A stretch of DNA of 64,000 nt from Cephalotrichum gorgonifer (lineage: Eukaryota > Ascomycota > Sordariomycetes > Microascales > Microascaceae), in assembly GCA_900312665.1 (NCBI GenBank), contig ONZQ02000007.1, forward strand, positions 1,494,308-1,558,307, given 5' to 3'. How positions within the stretch are numbered: the first letter of the stretch is position 1; every line of letters begins with the position of its first letter. This document shows positions 47,657 to 60,501 of the stretch, piece after piece. The notes beneath the pieces were generated by a model. That model had not been told where the DNA came from. It ran no database searches and saw only the letters and a program-made list of their open reading frames with translations. A program made the translations under genes and the position numbers.

Positions 47657-48892
47657 ATGTCCGCCTCTGATAACAACGCCGAGGGGAGCGTCCCGGTGAG
47701 TTGCGACTCTACACAGCTCTTAGAGACGGCCGGAGTTGGATTGGTTGGCGGAGGGAGGAGCCCATGCGCCCGCAGGCGTCCTTCCTGAATATCACTGCTC
47801 CCGAACTCTTGGGCCTTGGTGCTAGGGGTCTCTGTTGCTAACCGGCTTTGCTCGTAGGCCGCTGCCCCCGTTACGTCGTCGGCCGTCTTCTCCATGTTCG
47901 GCGGTGGCGCGAAGAAGGAGAAGAAGGAGGAGGAGGAGAGGGGAGATGTCTCTGGGAGTGCCAAGGCTCAGCGCGAGGCTGCCGCCGCCGCCGAGGACAA
48001 GGACGACGTACGTTAAAACCAACATCCCCTCACACCCCACTTCTCGACCATTGGCCTCGACATCCATGACCGCGAAGGGCGCCAGGCGATACGGGAAAAC
48101 AGGGAACACAAGTCGCTAACGGGAGAACTATCGCAGGACGAGCCCGAGGAGTCTGCCGACGTCCACTTCGAGCCCGTCCACCAGCTCACCGAGAAGGTCG
48201 AGGTCAAGACCAACGAGGAGTCTGAGGAGCAGGTATTCAAGATGCGCGCCAAGCTGTTCAAGTTCGTCAAGGAGAGCAGCGAGTGGAAGGAGAGGGGTAC
48301 CGGTGACGTCAGGCTGCTGAAGCACAAGGAGAACGGCAAGACGCGCCTGGTCATGCGCAGGGACAAGACCCTCAAGGTCTGCGCGAACCACTACAGTATG
48401 TCTAGCCTTTGGCCTATACCTGGGGATGTGCCAGGGGGGTGAAGAGGAGGTGACGAGATGAGGAGCGGGACCTGCTGGGTTGCTGAGTTGTTGGGTTGCT
48501 GGGTTGCCGGATTGCTAACCTCGTGTAATAGTCATCCCCGAGATGAAGCTCTCGCCCAACGTTGGATCGGACAGGAGCTGGGTGTGGAACGCTGCTGCGG
48601 ACGTCAGCGAGGGTGAGGCCGAGGCCGTCACGCTCGCCATCCGCTTCGCCAACTCTGAGAGTACGGTTCACCTCCTAACCCCGATTAGCCCCGTCTATCA
48701 CCCATCCCAAACAGAAGAATGGCAGTTAGCTAACGTGTGGAACCTCCCGCAGATGCCAACGCCTTCAAGGATGCCTTCATCCAGGCCCAGAAGGAGAACG
48801 AGGAGCTCTTCAAGAAGGCCGAGGAGGAGGCCAAGCCCGAGGACAAGGCCGAGGAGAAGACTGAGGAGAAGCCTGAGGAGAAGGCCGAGTAA
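47657..48892 (+). CDS. YRB1: Ran-binding protein 1 (Yrb1/RanBP1)
   Basis: Five exons (47657-47695, 47858-48007, 48137-48395, 48532-48660, 48753-48892) give 238 residues. All introns have GT/AG ends and rejoin in frame. A Lys/Glu/Ala-rich N-terminus (1-70) leads into a Ran-binding domain (about 72-205) with HFEPVHQLTEKVEVKTNEESEEQVFKMRAKLFKFVKE, WKERGTGDVRLLKHK, RLVMRRDKTLKVCANHYI and RSWVWNAAADVSEGEAE. An acidic tail of repeated EEK units follows. RanBP1 binds Ran-GTP in the cytoplasm, releases it from exported cargo complexes and lets RanGAP hydrolyse its GTP, which ends each export cycle. The fourth intron contains a run of GTTGCTGG-like repeats (about 48473-48514). Confidence 0.96.
48473..48514. 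repeat. GTTGCTGG-like imperfect tandem repeat in an intron
   Basis: About five imperfect copies of an 8-10 bp unit lie inside intron 4 of the Yrb1 gene, just before its GCTAAC branch site. Confidence 0.75.
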
Positions 48893-51024
48893 TGGAGAAG
48901 CAGAGGATGAACGGACGGAGGACTGTGATGTGGGTTATTTAAATAGGGGCCCTTTTTTCTTTATTATTCCCCTTTGACGTGTAGACGAAATCAGGGTAAA
49001 CAAGGCTTTTCCCCTCTCATATTCGTTGATTTCCGTTTTTGCCGCGTGCTGGGAGCTGAGGTGAGGGAGTGTGTTGGTGCTCACGGACGGAGATGAGAGG
49101 GCTTGATTTGGGGGAGAAGGGCGAAAAAGGGGGAGGGGGCTGGGGAAGTGGGACACCGTAGATGTCCTTGCGATCGAAGCGAACGAAGAGGAGGACGGAT
49201 AGGAGGATTGAGGGGAGGGACTTTGGGCGAGGGGGGCTGGGGGCTGGGGGCGGTTAATACAAGAACACGAGAAGAGATTGTCTGGTGTCTCTTTTCTTCC
49301 GTTGGGATGGGTTCCTTTTTGCGTCTGTCGTTTGCGTGCTCTATTATACTCGTGCTCGTAACTCGTACTCGTACTCGGCCGAAGGCGCAGTTCATCGGGG
49401 TTGGTGCGTGGTGCCATATACTTAGGCGCGCTGGCCGGGAGAGACCTCTGGTGGGGCATATTTGCTTGTTCGTGTACTTGTACCCGGAGCTACTCGTTCG
49501 AGAAACTAGTGTGCCCCCCCCACCCCCCCCCCCGCCCTTCTTTCTTATTTGTTCTGTTCGCCTCCTCGAGCATTTCCGTGCGGGCGATGATGGGTGGGTG
49601 GTGGGTGGAAGGGAATACTTGTACTTGTATAGTCTGGGGACAGGGGGCAGGTTCGTCAGTCCGTGGTGCGTGCGTTGGCGTAGTGGCTCAGTATTATTGT
49701 GATGGATTTGAGGTGGTTGGATCCTGGGATGTTTGGAACAGGGCGAATCCTCTCGCAAGCTCGTTCTGCTTTTGCTTCCGAAAACCGAAGATACCAGACG
49801 AGTATCAATAACACTTGTGGTACGCAGCCGCGCGCGCACACACACACACATATGTTCCGCGCGCTTGTCGGTCGCTGCTGCCTTCTAAAGCAACACACCA
49901 CCTGCCCACCTACCCAGAAACAGAAAGAGCCCAAAACCTTGCATGTGCACACAACGGTCGTCCAATTCCCCTTCCTTCCCACCTGCATTACGTTCCCATA
50001 AAATTCATACTGTGGCCTCGCTGCAAAAAGTAAAAGTCTCATCGTTTTGTTTTCACCTTCTCGTCGATTTGTTCTCTCCTGCCAGGCCTTCGTTCGATCC
50101 GATCCGATCCGCCCCTCCTCCCCCTGTGATTATTTCTAGTCATCACTTAATAATATCCGCGCCCAATCGATTCATCGATCCATCCAACCTATTTGTGTGT
50201 GGGGAGAGCCGAGCCTAGTCTAGTCGACCGAAGATAAAGCTCGAACGAGCACACTAGAGGCAAGGGAAGCACTAAAAACTGCCTACTGACTGCTTGCTGC
50301 TGGGGGGGCAATTCATTGCAAGTTTCCCGACTCGGCCGTGCAAAACGTTCCCTTGCTGTCCAAGCTTTTTTCTTCTGGGTTCTTTAAATCACAAAGTACA
50401 CCACCGAAAACCACCAACCCGCGCGCGCCGTCAGCTCACACACACTCTCCCACACCACCACCCACCACCACCCCCCCGTCGTCCAAACCCAACACGCCGA
50501 GCTCATCAAATTTCAATACTGCGGATTTCCTCATCTTCGCTTCATCCATCCGTACCATCATTAATCCCCGTTGACTCCCTTCCAACTCTCTTGCTCCGTC
50601 GCCCCTCTCTCTCCCATCCTCCCCCTTTTCCCCAAACCCGTTTCCACTTTGTCTCTCTTGCCTGGGATTTGTATAACACGTTTTCAACGGAATTCGGCAG
50701 TTCGGAAGCTTCTGTGCAAAATTTATCATTTTCACCACCACCCCCCTAGTTCATCGGCATCGGGGTGTTTTCGACTTTCGCCCCCGGCGCATTCAGACGC
50801 TTCTGCTTCCGCTTCTGCTTCCCCTTCCCTCACTCTTCCCTCACTCTCATCACAGAGAGCTCGTCTCTCTCCATCGCTGGCAGTAGAGTTACCGCAGGTT
50901 TCTGCCCTACCGGCCTTTTTTTCCGTAGCTCTCCATTTGGCGAATTACTTGTTGCTTCCCGGACATTTCTACCGGCTGGTATAGAGTATAGCTTTTTTGT
51001 TGCCTGGAGGCTCCGGAGTTCAAG
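48893..51024. other. Intergenic region: YRB1 3' flank and TAF14 leader
   Basis: About 2.1 kb. It contains a C-run near 49512-49532, a short CA run (49837-49850), GTACTTGTAC-type motifs (49472-49483, 49616-49630), and a roughly 700-bp strongly pyrimidine-rich tract (about 50300-50980) typical of a fungal promoter and leader. No gene is supported. Confidence 0.55.
49837..49850. repeat. (CA)n microsatellite
   Basis: Seven CA units follow a short CG run in noncoding DNA. Confidence 0.85.
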
Positions 51025-53206
51025 ATGATTATCGAGGTATGTTTGGTCTTTCATCAGACTTTTGCTTCTGCTTCTGCTTCTGCTCTCTCCCTCCCCTTTA
51101 TATCTTTGCGCTTTACCAGTCTTCTTTGCCGAGCCTTCTTCCTTCTCGCGCTTCTTCTTATTTAGACTGGCCTTTGATGGGCGGCGATGGCACATTGGTA
51201 TTGCGACCATTGGCCTGCCTCAGGTATTCGCAAAACATGCTCCGGTGATGCTGAGGGTTCCTACTATACGGACACAACGGTGCCGGTCTGTGTCTGGATT
51301 CACTCACTACCCTCAGCTGGCTGAGATCCTAGGCAGCTGGGAGCTTCCTTCCTTTGCGAGCTTCACCGTTTGATGGACTCAGCTGTCTGTTATTACTCGG
51401 AGATCTGAACCAGAGCAGCACGTTACATGTCTGCTTCAAGCAAGTCCCAGATGCTTCTGCCCGGACATGATACTGTCACTTCTATCTCCAACTGCCCTTG
51501 CTCCTTCCTTGTTTGGTTTGTCTGATCACTCACTGTCCGGATCATTCTTTGTTCCAATGTCCTTTCCCTCCCACATTCCCTGTCCATATCCTTCCCTGGG
51601 GCAGGTACACTCTCAAAATAACACCCATATTCTCTTTTTTTCTGCTTGCCGTCTCCCTTCCTTGAAAGCATCCCTTCCTATTCCATTTCCACCTTGTATT
51701 TACGCCCATAACTTCCCAACGACGACATCATTCTTTATCAATCATTATGAGCCCCATCCTTCGCCTGACCCGCGGCCGGCGGGCTCTCGAAGTTGTCGAG
51801 GCCAATAGCCTAGCTGGCGACGCCCAGCCCGCTAGCCTGAGCACTGTTGCCCCTTCTACAGCCTTGCCGAAGGCTGTTAGGTTCAAGGAACCCGACGAGA
51901 CTGAGGCGCGTGGCAGGTCCCACCGGAATCCTGACTCTGACTACGGTCCCACCGGCACTGGAGCTAGCACTGCTACGGGGGGAGAGGATCTTCATAAAAA
52001 TCAGGATGTCCCAAAAATCGGCACGAGATCCTCAAAGAGAGCTGCGGCTGCGGCTGCTGCGGCTGCTATGTCGAAGGCCTTGAAGGCTTGTGACGACATT
52101 GTGTACATGGGCAGTGCTAATCGGGTTTGTGATCAGCGCAAGGTGAAGCTCGTTACGGAGCAGAATGTGGTGTAAGGCTTTCCCTTCCCCAGTCCCAACC
52201 CTCATGTCCATACACGGATGACTCCGAGGTCTGGAGGCCCGAAGCGCCTTAGCTGACTCGCCCTTGATACAGCGACAAGCCGTCTCCCGTCGAGGAGTTC
52301 CCCATGCGAGGATGGACTATCAAGCTCTACATGGTAGATGAGCAGGGCAACGACCATCCCGCCGACGTCTTCAACAAGGTTGTCTACAACCTGCATCCCT
52401 CTTTCGAGCAGCCCGTCCAGAGTGAGTACTTGCGTCGTTTCGCTTCTATCTATCTGGGATTGATGTCCTAACTTCGTGCAGCGTTCACAAAACCCCCCTT
52501 CGCCTGCAGCAACGAGGGATGGGGAGAGTTTGAGATGGACATCGACTGCTACTACACCGAGAAGACGAAGCTCAGCCTGAAACACGACCTTAATTTCCAG
52601 CAGAACAGGTACGAGGTGATCCAGACGGTTTCTTTCAAGAACCCTTCCCAGGCCCTCCAGGAGAAGCTCAGGGAACTGGGATCACTCCCTATCGACGACG
52701 AGCGCCCCAAGAAGAAGGGCATCGCCAGCAAGAAGTCCAGCTCGCAGAAGTACGACTTTGAGAAGATTGCCGAGGCCCTAGAGAAGCTCGAGGAGGACGA
52801 CCTCCTCAAGATCATCCAGATGATCAACGACTATAAGAGCCCAGACACGTACATCAAGAGTGACGTTGAAGGTGTGTCCCTCCGTACCTGTTTTTCGCCA
52901 TGTCCTTCCTCACAGAGGCGCCGGCTATGTTGCTCCCCCCCATACCCCCGCCCCGCCCCGTCCACTGCGCGTCTTTTTTCCTATGTGGAGTCCCATTCCT
53001 GATGGTTTAAACTCCTGCTAATAGTCGATACCCTCTTGGAAGCGGGCGAATTCTCCATCGACTTGTACACGATGCCCGACGTCCTGACCAAGATGCTCTG
53101 GGACCACCTGGTAAGTTTCGCCCGTTGCGATGACCTTATTCCGCCTATGATTTTGCGTTTCTGACCGAGCTTGGTTGAACAGTCCAAGAAGGGCCTAATC
53201 GCCTAG
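51025..53206 (+). CDS. TAF14: YEATS-domain protein Taf14 (TFIID/TFIIF/chromatin remodeller subunit)
   Basis: Proposed exons: 51025-51036, 52137-52171, 52273-52421, 52482-52871, 53025-53110 and 53183-53206, giving 231 residues. The start MIIE plus RKVKLVTEQNVVDKPSPVEEFPMRGW has the length and sequence expected for fungal Taf14. The YEATS domain (about 5-135) shows VVYNLHPSFEQPVQTFTKPPF and NEGWGEFEMDI, the loop region of the acyl-lysine pocket. The C-terminal ET-type domain (about 155-231) reads KIAEALEKLEEDDLLKIIQMI to WDHLSKKGLIA and binds partner proteins. Taf14 is shared by TFIID, TFIIF, SWI/SNF, INO80 and NuA3. The first intron is long (1100 bp) and contains an ORF in the same frame (51747-52136), so an alternative start there would add 130 residues. 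Exons 2-6 are firm; exon 1 is less so. Confidence 0.88.
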
Positions 53207-54207
53207 ACGCCTGTCTGCAAAACTCACCAGACGGGGGTACCGTCCTGATGGGGCATTCCCCACGATTACGACGGTTTCGAGTAATAGGGTAGGAGGAGGA
53301 CTTTGACTCTGGTGACCGTGTCCTTCTGTCGTTGTGCGCGCCCTATCCCCTCACGTCCTGGTGGACAGGAAGTCTAGAGTGGATAGACGCTGGGGGACTA
53401 TCAAACACCCCCCTGCGAGAGAAACATATATCTATTATTTTGAGGGAGGCGGGTTCTTAAAAATTTGGGTCGGGAGGTACTCAGCGGAGATGAGATGGTC
53501 ATTCCCCTCCATTTCCAAACCAACTTGCGTTCTGTTTTTCTGTCTTTTTTTTTTCTATCTCCAGCTGTCTAAGAATGGAGGGAAATGGATCGCGGCTCGG
53601 TAATGTTTTTATTTTTTTATTTTTTTTTTCGTTCGCGGGCTGGGGTTACGGGATGACCTTCCGAGGCGAGTCTTGGGGGATACCAAGATGGTTAGATGGA
53701 AGTGGCCATGGTGGTGTTTGCCGAGGGTTCGTGGGGAGGAGATAGAAGGGATATGAAGGGGATGGATGGATGGGAAGGTGATTGTAGTTGAGTTGTTAGG
53801 TAATTGCGGTGATTTATGGGAAATGCGAAATGAATTGAGTGGTTCTGTTGTTCTCTTGCTCTTGAGGGTTAGGTCACGATATATGGTTGCGTTCTCTGCC
53901 ATCATGGGCATATCTGGGTCCCCATTCACATTGTTGAGTCCTCCCATAGAACCTCTCTGGGTTTTACATTACAAGTAGCTTATACTGTGCATAGCTATCG
54001 CACCACTGCCTCAAAATCTCGCGATGTCCATCCAGTAAGTCTACCCAACAGGGAATGTATTGGGAGCGACGGACGAACGCTCTTGGAAGCGGGTGATACT
54101 TCTGGAGACTAACAAAGGACGGTAATTTAACTAGGGTTTATGTACCCGACCACGAGACTCCCAGCCATCGATCCGAGCCAAGAAACGGATATTTCCAGGC
54201 TCAGAAA
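53207..54207. other. Intergenic: TAF14 3' flank
   Basis: About 1 kb between Taf14 and the tRNA gene, with T-rich stretches near 53548 and 53607-53630. No gene is seen. Confidence 0.6.
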
Positions 54208-54280
54208 TTCTCCATGGCCAAATGGTTAAGGCGTCCGACTGTTAATCGGAAGATTCCAAGTTCGACCCTTGGTGGGGAAG
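54208..54280 (+). tRNA. tRNA-Asn (GTT)
   Basis: A complete 73-nt cloverleaf without intron. The acceptor stem pairs TTCTCCA with TGGGGAA (one T-G pair) and has discriminator G. The D arm pairs GCC with GGC around AAATGGTTAA. The anticodon arm is TCCGA-CTGTTAA-TCGGA, so the anticodon is GTT (Asn). The T arm is CCAAG-TTCGACC-CTTGG. The internal A box (TGGCCAAATGG) and B box (AGTTCGACCC) match Pol III promoters. Confidence 0.93.
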
Positions 54281-54286
54281 ATTCTA

Positions 54287-54295
54287 TTTTTTTTT
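54287..54295 (+). terminator. Pol III T-run terminator of tRNA-Asn
   Basis: Nine consecutive T residues begin seven bases after the tRNA 3' end. Confidence 0.9.
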
Positions 54296-57088
54296 ACTTC
54301 TTTTTCTGTTTTAGCTCTTTCTAAGCTGGATGGGTTTACCCCTGTTCTGTGTTTGTTTTCTGTCCCTTTGGCAAAAACACAATACATAGTACTCTCTTTG
54401 TCCTGCTTTGCTCTTGTTTCGTTCCCAAGCTCCCCGTGTCCGGCTTCTTTGGATTTGGTGGTTCGAGGGAATGAAACGGTGACATGACATGTTTCCTGGG
54501 GTTACAACTTCCCCCACCCTTCTCGAAGCATATCCAGCTTCTACGCTGCTTGGGTTTCGTCTATAGGTCTCGTGATCTGACTTGCCACCGGATGTATTTG
54601 GGGCTGATGGTGTTTCGGGGGGTACCTGCATGGTGATCCCTAATTCCTGATGTCATAGGACTACGATGTGCCGGTCACGGGGATTCCTAGGATCTATCGA
54701 ATTGGGAAGAGGCGTCTCTGGGAGGCGGGACTCTATCGTCGATTTTCTTCTTTTACTACAATTACTGTTTCCATTGCGCTGCGAGGCAGGCAGCCGCCGG
54801 GGTCTGATGTCATAGGGCGCAGACCACGAGCCTTCGCGTCCACTGTAATCCTTGGATCCAATTGAATGGAGAGAGGTCACGAGCGCGAGGCGGAGAAACA
54901 GGGTATGGTAGCACGTCTCCCATTGGACTAGAGTATCCGGGGGGGAGGCGAAGGACCAAAAGTGGCGAGTCTTCCATCTCCCAGTTCCCTCATGAGAAGA
55001 ACGTGCTTGGATCTTGGGCCACGCGTTTTGTTGGAGGGATTGGATTTGGGAAGAGAGCCTCATGACTTCGGACTCGGCGGCGCTTTAGGGGGAAGGCCGT
55101 TATGGTTGGTGCTTGGGGCTTAGAATTATGATATGGGGCTACGTGACCTGGTAAAGTCAGTCAGCCACATCCAATTATGGTCCAATCCCCTTCCGTGATT
55201 GGGACCGGGAATGGATTCGAGGTCTTTTCTCCTCTCCCGGTGCGAATAAGGGTACATGTAATACATGTATTAGAGGTTATCGGGTTTGGAAACGTCTGTG
55301 AGATGATGAGTTCAGTGTGTGTGGAGCTTGGTGCTTTTGTGTGCGGGGAGAGTTTGAGCTGAGGGGCACACCTTGGAGGTGAGGGGCCCTAACTACAATG
55401 ACCTTCCGTTCTCTCTCAAGCTTATCAGCACGAGTACTTTTGGAGGGTTTCTTTACTCCGTTCTAGACTCCCGTCGAGAGCGGGGATGTCGTAACGAACC
55501 TGCATCCATGTACGCTTTTACTTGTATGTTTCTGTGGGTCACCAGATCGGGAAGGCGGAGCGGAGGTACAAAAGTACAGAGAAAGTACGACGCAAATCAG
55601 ATTCCCCATCCCCTGACCGCCGTTGCATGTGAGAGGATGTAAGGCCGCCGTGCTACTGGTCTGTTTGCTTCGAGATGCACACCATTCGAAGTTTCTGGGG
55701 AGAGACAAGACAAGCTACATCAATGCGATACATTGGCGGTTTATAGAAAGCTCGGGCATGGAGACATCAGAGTAAAGATGGATTCCTTACAAGTAGACGT
55801 ACCATAAGACGGATCAACCGGGCGCATTGCTCCTCCCATCTATATGCACCATTCTGATTCCGTGAGGTAATGTGAAGACTCGTGTGTCGCAACACGCCCC
55901 GGATTTTAGGTAATAGCGAGGAGGAGGTCTTCACTTCTTGACATATGCTTAGCGAGTGGCAGGTGTACTCCATACCCCCAGCTACGCTCCAATGCGGGAG
56001 TCTGGTCTCTGTGGCAATCGTACCTGCGCGGTCTCCAGTACCGGGGCAAACACTTGCGCGTTTGTACCACCCTTGACCCCGAAACGACAAACCACGAGGT
56101 CAGGTTTTGATCCATCGTGGTTGACCGAGGGGGGAGTCCGGTGGGTTTTTTTTCGTTTCAATGACCACCACCACCAGCGTTATTCACGATCAAGCCCCCG
56201 CTTTGGTACTCCAAGCATTCAATGTTATGGTTATTATTACTATTAGGATTCCGAATCAAGAAAAGAAACCGGAGCAGGGACCCTGGACTTTGAGTATGAG
56301 TACCCGGCCTACCCCTCGTATCTCAGTGCCATTCGTTGTCCTGATTCGGAGCGGGTGAGAGAGAGCGTTATCGTCCAGTGCTGGGACACCACACCGAGTT
56401 CATAAGCAATTTTCGTCCGCATGATCCGCTGCTACCAATCCCAATCCCAGTCCGATCCCCTCCATTGATAACCAAACGTACATCTCGTTGCTCCTCGTTT
56501 GCCCCTTCCCGCTGTTGACAGACATTGGCAGCCATTGAACATTGGACCGAACCATCTCTTATCTATACAGTTTACTCGTGTGGGATATTCCATCTCACAT
56601 ACCCAATTTGCCGCGTCTACCCGGCGCTCGGAGGTTGGCAGGTGGTTGTGTCTGGGACCTGAGCCACACACAGCTTAAATCGAAATTCGAGGCGGAATAC
56701 CTGGGGTACAGTACGGACCCCTGAAGAGGGCGCGAGACAAGCTTTTGACAGCCCCCTCCCTTAGCTTACCTCACCGCAAACCCCGCAGAACGCCTCCCGG
56801 TTATTTGACTACCAGTTCCCCCCCCCCCCCACCCGCCGCCCGACCTCCCCTCCCTCAACCACCAAAACCCGCCGCAAACCGCCTTCACCCATTCCATCCA
56901 TCTCCACTCACTACTACCCAGTCCAACAACACAACCAAGCAATATTTCCCTTTGGGTTGTGCCGACAACAGCCTAGAAACTCCGAAAGTGACCGCGATCT
57001 GCGATTCGACCGGCGGCCCAATCTTCGGGCGACCGCCCTTTTCGACCCAATTGAATTGCCCTTGGCCCTTCTTCCCGCCCCTGTTGTC
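54296..57088. other. Large intergenic region upstream of the Zn-cluster regulator
   Basis: About 2.8 kb. The final about 330 bp (from about 56750) are C-rich and form the leader of the transcription factor. The middle part has short ORFs without domains. No gene, tRNA or transposon is recognised. Confidence 0.55.
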
Positions 57089-60000
57089 ATGACAGATTAT
57101 CACCGCCGAGAGTCGACGACTGGCGTGAGCCAGAGATCAGTATCCCCCGGCAGCGGGTCCCAGTCACAGCCCGGCGCCGCCCAGCACAAGCGCGTATATC
57201 AGGCATGCATCCCGTGCCGCCGGCGCAAGGTGCGGTGCGACCTCGGCAGCGTCGACAACCCAAACGACCCGCCGTGCGTCCGGTGCCGCCGAGAGAGCAA
57301 GGAGTGCTACTTTAGCGCCACCCGCCGCAAGCGCAAGACCGACGACGGCGAGGACCTCGACGGCTACCATGTAGACCACCAGGTCGACGACTACATCATC
57401 CGGAACGGCCGCAAGCGCGTGTATACCGGCGCGGCGGCCCCGTCCCCCACGCGGCACGCCGCCCCCGACCGACGGTCCTACAGCGATGCGCCGCCCACCT
57501 TCCACCCCTCCTCCGTCCCCGTGCCGAACGTCAGGCGGGAGCCCCTGCGCCGGCCGGAACCCGCGCGGAGCAGCATCGCCAGCACCGGCCGCGCGAGCAC
57601 GAGTAGTCGCCAGAGCGACTTCGTCAGCGGCGCCGTCGACGACTCGGATGCGCGGGTGGAGAACGTCGAGGCGCAGAACGTGATGCGCATGGGCGTGTAC
57701 GGGACACACGACGCGCTCGACCTACTCTATAAAGCGGCGACCGACGGGTTTGTCCCTCCCCCCCCCCCCTTCCACCCACCCCCCGCCATTCCTCTATATG
57801 GCCACTTCCCTAACCTTACCCTTACATATATAGATCGCACGACGTGGCTAACGCAGGTTTTCCTCAACGCAGTCCGGACGCGGCGACCACGAACCCTGAC
57901 GAACGCGCGGCGCCGGCCGCGAGAGCGATGCCGACGCAGCAGCCCACCCGCCCCACGCCGTCAGTGTCGCGCATGGACGGCCGCGACTCGAGGGCCGCCA
58001 GCGGCGGCGCCGGGTCCGTCAAGATGGAACCGCCTATCGACCCGGAGCTTATGAAGCGGAACCTCGCCGACGACCCCGGCTATCTAGATGCCATCAAGGC
58101 GTGGGGCCGGTTCAGGTTCGTCAGGGCCGGTTGGTTCTCTGCGCAGGAGGCCATTGAATACATCGAGTAGTAGGTTACAGGCCAGCCCTACTACGTCCGT
58201 CGTGATACGCTCCGAGCTAACTAACCTGGTGCAGTTACTACGAATACCTATCTCCCCTTACCCCAATCTCTCCGCCAACCTTCCGCAACCCCGGTTCGCA
58301 CCATACCTTACTCACCGAAGAGCCGATTCTCACAGTTACACTTCTCACCATTGCGTCGAGATATCACAAGCCGCCGGGCACTGGGTCCGAGTCTCGGTCG
58401 GCCGCCATTCACGAGCAGCTATGGACCTATCTCCGCGGCATGATCGAGCGGTGTCTGTGGGGCCAGGAGGCGTTTGGCAATCGGATGTTCCCCTTGACCC
58501 CCGTGGTGGCCGGGGAGTCACAGACCAGCAGCACGGCTCCGTGGCGCGGCATGCGCAAGGGTAGCCTCCGCACCCTGGGTACAATCGAGTCGCTGATGAT
58601 CCTTACCGAGTGGCACCCGCGGGCCCTTCACTTCCCCGCGCCCGAGGCAATCGACGAGCTGATGCTTCCGTCATACGACGAGGGTATAATGGCCGAGGAG
58701 GAGCACAACCAACACCTGGGCAACGTGGGCAGCGGCGTCGGCGTCGGCGGTAGGCGGATAGACAGCTGGCTGGAGCCGGCCTGGAGGAGCGACCGGATGT
58801 GCTGGATGCTGCTCAGCACGGCGACCGGCCTCGCGTACGAGCTGGGAGTGTTTGACGACATCGACGAGCTTCTGCGGGACGGCGCCATAACGAGACCCGA
58901 GTACGAGGAGGAGGCGTATCGTCAGCGCGCATACCGCATCAAGAGGCTGATGCTGATCTACGTCACACAGCTCGCGGGGAGGCTGGGCTGGACGAACATG
59001 GTATCCGAGTCGCTGAGGCGGAGCGATCCGGCCGTGTCCAGACGGCGGCCGGCCTCGTCTGTCGAGGGCACCACGCCGGGGACCAACCCCTCCTCGTTCT
59101 CGAACTCGTTCAACTACATCCCGGACCTCGAGCTCGACGACCAGGTCATCCACTGCTGGGCGGGGATCAGCAACGCCATGCACATCAGCAACGAGAAGCT
59201 CTTCAGGTCGAGGCACCACACGACGAAGATCATCCAGAGCGGCAAGTACCTCGACCTGCTCAACGAGTTCCGGCCGATCCTGGACGAGTGGCACAACGAG
59301 TTCGAGCGGTTCCGGCTGCCGCCCTTCATCCGGCACATCCTGAAGATCGAGTACGAGTACGTGCGCATCTACGCCAATTCACTGTCCCTCCAGGCCGTGG
59401 TGGAGCGCTGTACCAACAACGCGGGAAACACGGCGGGCGGGGGCGGGACATCCGGGGGGTCGGGTAGCGCGGCGCAGCTCTCGCCGCAGACGCAGAACTA
59501 CTTTGGGAAGCTCCCGCTGGGCCAGCTCGGCGGGCTCGGCACCACGGACCAGGAGTACATCCGGGAGGTGGTGGTCGGGTGCCGCAGGCTCCTGAAGACG
59601 GTGGTCGACGACCTGCTGCCGGGCGGGTACCTGAAGCACGCGCCCGTGAGGACGTACTTCCGCATCATCAGCGGGGCCATGTTCCTGCTCAAGACGTTCG
59701 CGCTGGGGGCGCCGCGGGCGGACGTCAAGACGAGCATCGACCTGATGGACGAGACGGTGGCGGCGCTGCGGAACTGCGTCGTAGACGACGTGCACCTGGG
59801 CATCAGATTCGCGGACCTGCTGGACTCGCTGACGAGCAGGCTGCGGAACAGGTTCATACAGGCGCCGACGATTGCGCAGGCGGCGTCCGCGTCGGGCGAT
59901 CGGAGCCCAAACGTGATGGAGGGCGCTGGCGGCGGCGGAGGCGGGGCGAACGGGGCAAACGGGGTGGTGCATGTGCAGGATGGTGGGTGGGCTGACGCGG

Positions 60001-60232
60001 GTAAGTCGCGGGGTAAGTTGGTCTCGCGTGTTGAAGACAATCAAGCGAACTTTTTTTTTTGGAAGATAGCTAACGTTTGGTTCGGATTTAGATCGACCAG
60101 GGTCGCCCTCGGCAGCGGGAATATCCGCCACGCCCTTCGACCTCTCGACCGGCACGTTCCCCTACCCGTCCGGCGCCGTGTCGGCGATGAATCCGTCTAC
60201 CCCCGCGGCGCTGGACAACATCCTAGACGGGC

Positions 60233-60263
<31 letters not shown>

Positions 60264-60501
60264 AAGCGGCAGCACGAGCGCGAACGCGAACGGGAACCAG
60301 ATGAGCGCGTTCGGCGACGACTGGAACACACCCGGGAACGAGATGTGGTACCTGCCGCCCGGGCCGGCGTTCTTCCAGAACATGGGGGACAGCGCGGTGG
60401 CGATGACGGCGGAGGGGGTCAATGTCGGGGGCATGGACCTGCTGGAGTACATGGTTATGGACCAGGGGCTGAGCATGGACGCGCCTCCGTTCGGGGCGTG
60501 A
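57089..60501 (+). CDS. Zn(II)2Cys6 transcription factor
   Basis: Four exons (57089-57747, 57834-58169, 58235-60000, 60092-60501) give 1056 residues. The DNA-binding binuclear zinc cluster has Cys at 40, 43, 50, 63, 66 and 73 (C-X2-C-X6-C-X12-C-X2-C-X6-C). A disordered stretch with an Arg/Ser-rich part follows. The fungal regulatory middle homology region starts at about residue 300 (AWGRFRFVRAGWFSAQEAIEYIEYYYEYLSPLTPISPPTF) and contains LLTEEPILTVTLLTIASRY and LGTIESLMILTEWHPRALHFP. The wording is close to the group often annotated as ARO80-like (aromatic amino acid catabolism), but the regulon is not provable here. Gly runs occur near the C-terminus, and the acidic, Met-rich tail may be an activation domain. 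The donor of intron 1 (GTTTGT) is weak but restores the frame. Confidence 0.92.
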
